Virus record (IMG/VR): IMGVR_UViG_3300027901_000263
Span: 1 to 21,885 of that record
Source of the DNA: a virus
Length of the DNA stretch: 21,885 nucleotides
Direction: 5' to 3' (one strand)
Shown: positions 19,831 to 21,885 of the stretch, one piece after another
Layout: the number at the start of each line of letters is the position of its first letter
Numbering within the stretch: position 1 is the stretch's first letter
Notes under the pieces: model-generated
Databases searched by the model: none
What the model was told of the DNA's origin: nothing
The model's input: only the letters and a program-made list of their open reading frames with translations
Position numbers and translations under genes: made by a program

Positions 19831-21245
19831 GTCTTAATCTCCACAGTAGTAACTTCCCCATAAGGGTAGGGGTGAACGAACTCGTCCTTTCTCTGCTGAG
19901 AAGTGATAAAGTGAAGAAAGTGTTCTGTCCCTATTAAACCTTTCGCTTTATGCCCACAAATGACACCCATATCAACATGAATCTTAAATCCAGCTTCCTG
20001 AACTTTCCTACAGAAATAAAAATCTTCCCCCACATGTGTTCCGTCACTGTATTTAAACCATGGGGGTTCAATAGCATCCAATACTCGACGATGCACTAAG
20101 ATACAACCAGCACCTACTCCGTCACATTCAAGTAGATCCTCTTTCGTTGATGGTAAAATTATAGCATCACCACCATGTAATTTGTCCTTGTGTTTCAACA
20201 AGAACTTAGCTATAGGATCTACTATAGGTATGTAAAAATGTGCATTTCTCGCTTCCTCAGCATCACCCATATAAGCATACTTGTAACAGTGAGGATAAGG
20301 TGCTCCTGGTGACTTGAAATATAAACCAGACACGATAGGTAAATCCCAACTAAGTAATTTGGTTAGTGTCTCTGGTGCGAAAGTTTGATCTGCATCCATA
20401 AAGAATAGCCAGTCTTTCTCCAACTCACGAATGATTTGATTACGAGCTTCGTCAGCTGGTCTATGACTCACTTTAGAAAGTCTTACATCAATCGGCTTTT
20501 GCAGACCCACAAATGAATAGAACCACTCATCTGGGATTTCACCAAGACAAGGTACACCAATATGAACTCCACGACTCATACCGCCTTTGACGAAGTCACC
20601 GTTAGGTTGTTGTATCAAATTGACATCCCTACACATCTTTACAAAGTATTCTGAGTGATTGAAGTGCATGGGAAAAATATCCTGTTGCCCAAAATTAGAG
20701 CGATGATATAGAAAACCTCGATCCTTCAAACAACGTGAAATTTCACTAAGCAAACGAGGTAGTTTATCTTTGTGCACGTGTTCAAAGAAATCGTTCGCTA
20801 CAACGAGATCAAAGTCTCTTAATCCCTTAAAACTTGTGACAGTAGGAATACATAACCCCCGCTCTTTAAATCTCATCTCAGCAAAAGCTCTTAGTTTGGG
20901 GTTAATATCGCAATAAGTAACGTCATTACCGGCATAAGCTAGTTGAATACACAGTGTACCTATACCAGCCCCTATCTCCAGAATCCTTCGGCCGTGATAA
21001 GAGAGTAAAGGTGCATTCCACGATTTGTATACATCATTCTCATAGTTCCAAGGTATCAACTCATAGAGATAGAAGTCACCTTGCTTTTTATAAAATTCCT
21101 CGACTTCCTCTGGAGTTTTGGGGTTGGTAGCTTTCCAACGTTCCGCAGCAAAACTGACACGATAACCACGTACTTGCTGTAAAGCTTCCTCGTATGATAT
21201 ATCGAGGAATCTTGATAGTTCTCTTACTGTTAACTCGAAACTCAT
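19827..21245 (-). CDS. Fusion of SAM-dependent methyltransferase and GT-A glycosyltransferase
   Basis: 472 residues, two enzymes in one chain. Residues 1-75 are helical (LTVRELSRFLDISYEEALQQ). A class I methyltransferase follows: motif I ILEIGAGIG (88-96), acidic D113 after VTYC, and FDLVVANDFFEHV (145-157). From about 227 (VHIGVPCLGEIPDEW) a GT-A glycosyltransferase begins: RNQII, LFFMDADQTF with the DxD metal site (284-286), and GEDFYFCRKVQEAGFKI near 410-425. GGAGGG precedes the ATG by about ten bases. The upstream gap holds a G/C-rich hairpin. Likely targets are a virion protein, a host surface sugar or a small metabolite; all three are speculation. Confidence 0.85.
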   Translation of the reverse strand: MSFELTVRELSRFLDISYEEALQQVRGYRVSFAAERWKATNPKTPEEVEEFYKKQGDFYLYELIPWNYENDVYKSWNAPLLSYHGRRILEIGAGIGTLCIQLAYAGNDVTYCDINPKLRAFAEMRFKERGLCIPTVTSFKGLRDFDLVVANDFFEHVHKDKLPRLLSEISRCLKDRGFLYHRSNFGQQDIFPMHFNHSEYFVKMCRDVNLIQQPNGDFVKGGMSRGVHIGVPCLGEIPDEWFYSFVGLQKPIDVRLSKVSHRPADEARNQIIRELEKDWLFFMDADQTFAPETLTKLLSWDLPIVSGLYFKSPGAPYPHCYKYAYMGDAEEARNAHFYIPIVDPIAKFLLKHKDKLHGGDAIILPSTKEDLLECDGVGAGCILVHRRVLDAIEPPWFKYSDGTHVGEDFYFCRKVQEAGFKIHVDMGVICGHKAKGLIGTEHFLHFITSQQRKDEFVHPYPYGEVTTVEIKT

Positions 21246-21266
21246 TTTATCAAACCCTCCTTTTAT

Positions 21267-21304
21267 GGGGCCAGGGGGGAGAGGAGGGAAACCCCCCTAA
21301 CCCC
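21267..21304 (-). other. Strong G/C hairpin in the gap before the modification genes
   Basis: In the 117-base gap between the 133-residue gene and the fusion gene, GGGG (21267-21270) and AGGGGGG (21273-21279) face CCCCCCT (21292-21298) and CCCC (21301-21304), an 11-bp stem with a 2x2 internal loop and a 12-base loop. No T-run follows in either direction. The + strand side also has three G-runs of three or more. It could reduce read-through into the cassette or protect the RNA end. The rest of the gap shows nothing else clear. Confidence 0.55.
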
Positions 21305-21362
21305 ACCTGTTCCCCGTAACGTCCGCTTGATCTTCGCCTCTTAAGACCAACCGGTATTACGG

Positions 21363-21764
21363 CTACTGACTCACAGCAGCATACCGGGGATTGAAGCGAC
21401 AGTTAACAGCTGCGAATTTGTGTCCGGTCCCTGTTGCAGGAGTAAGCGTCATCCTGAGATAACGATACCCATCGGACATCTGATCAGCATTAACTTCTAT
21501 GACTTCAATCTGATTAGTGGTGGCACTAGCGATAGTCTTCGTTGCAAGATAAGCCGTCGAAAACTGCGTGGAATTAGTGCCTTCGGCTACAACTGCCGTA
21601 ATAGCTCCTTGCCACTGCGTAGCCCCGGCTACTGTGATGACTCCAGCAAAGTTGTTATACTTCGCCATGTCTACCGCTTCCCCATTAACTGCCTGAGCAG
21701 TTCTATAGGTAGCTGGTACCGGAATGCCATCATCTACTTTTATGTTTTCGTCTAACAAATGCAT
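21363..21764 (-). CDS. Probable virion protein (head decoration-like)
   Basis: 133 residues, first complete gene of the leftward operon in this window. The sequence is beta-rich without cysteine except one (VNCRFNPRYAA), with YNNFAGVITVAGATQWQG and YRYLRMTLTPATGTG strands; similar small proteins lie just after capsid genes in many phages. AGGAG about seven bases before ATG 21764 gives a sound start. No enzyme motif. A decoration or head-associated protein is the best guess, based on position and type of sequence. Confidence 0.6.
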   Translation of the reverse strand: MHLLDENIKVDDGIPVPATYRTAQAVNGEAVDMAKYNNFAGVITVAGATQWQGAITAVVAEGTNSTQFSTAYLATKTIASATTNQIEVIEVNADQMSDGYRYLRMTLTPATGTGHKFAAVNCRFNPRYAAVSQ

Positions 21765-21885
21765 AGAGTTTCTCCTGACACTTATTCAGCTCATAGGTCG
21801 TCAGCCTACTCGCTCTCACTCGTTAAGCTAGCTCGGTGAGCCCCTAGTTATACTACCTCATTTACTGCGTAGTGGAGGCCAAGCA
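21765..21885 (-). other. Upstream gap, possible end of a preceding gene
   Basis: All three leftward frames entering at 21885 stop within 40 bases, so the C-terminus of an upstream gene may lie here; the frame ending in LHYAVNEVV with TAA at 21848-21850 is the longest but cannot be confirmed. CTCAC and GTGAG words near 21805-21840 could form a weak hairpin. No promoter is evident. Confidence 0.3.

Overview
The window is a stretch of a tailed double-stranded DNA phage genome (or a prophage; no integrase, repressor or host gene is visible). The tape measure, tail tube, gp6-like and gp10-like connectors and tail completion protein, and the absence of a contractile sheath, suggest a siphovirus. 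There is no tRNA, rRNA, CRISPR array or insertion sequence. Shine-Dalgarno sites of the AAGGAGG type, ATGA/TAATG overlaps and tight packing indicate a bacterial host, which I cannot name from this sequence.

Left part, + strand (1-7738): replication and recombination. In order: a fusion of a family 4 uracil-DNA glycosylase domain with a Pol I family DNA polymerase (5' end outside the window), a Cas4/RecB-like Fe-S nuclease, a Sak4-type RecA-fold ATPase, a DUF669-like probable ssDNA-binding protein with an acidic tail, a 96-residue unknown, a 31-residue membrane peptide, a VRR-NUC nuclease, and an SNF2 helicase with a charged tail and a C-terminal domain that may also be made separately. A rho-independent terminator closes this operon at about 7796.

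Right part, - strand (21764 down to 7930): virion genes read leftward, converging on the terminator. From upstream: a 133-residue probable virion protein; a cargo pair (methyltransferase-glycosyltransferase fusion, then a radical SAM/SPASM enzyme) plus a 55-residue zinc ribbon; two fibre-like proteins; a 152-residue unknown; a protein made of eight 20-residue repeats; an Ig-like BppU-type protein; head-tail connector, gp10-like and tail completion proteins; a 60-residue protein; tail tube; tail assembly chaperone; tape measure; tail tip protein; a zinc-ribbon protein; a tip or fibre protein; and three small membrane proteins that are holin candidates. No endolysin is visible.

Points most worth a second look: (1) a tail chaperone whose two domains are in reversed order in one frame, with a strong internal Shine-Dalgarno and start; (2) the radical SAM + methyltransferase-glycosyltransferase cassette inside the virion genes; (3) an exact 60-bp / 20-residue tandem repeat protein; (4) a 76-bp element present in two intergenic regions with three conserved blocks at identical spacing; (5) three TTACCC sites exactly 19 bp apart in front of an apparently leaderless helicase gene.
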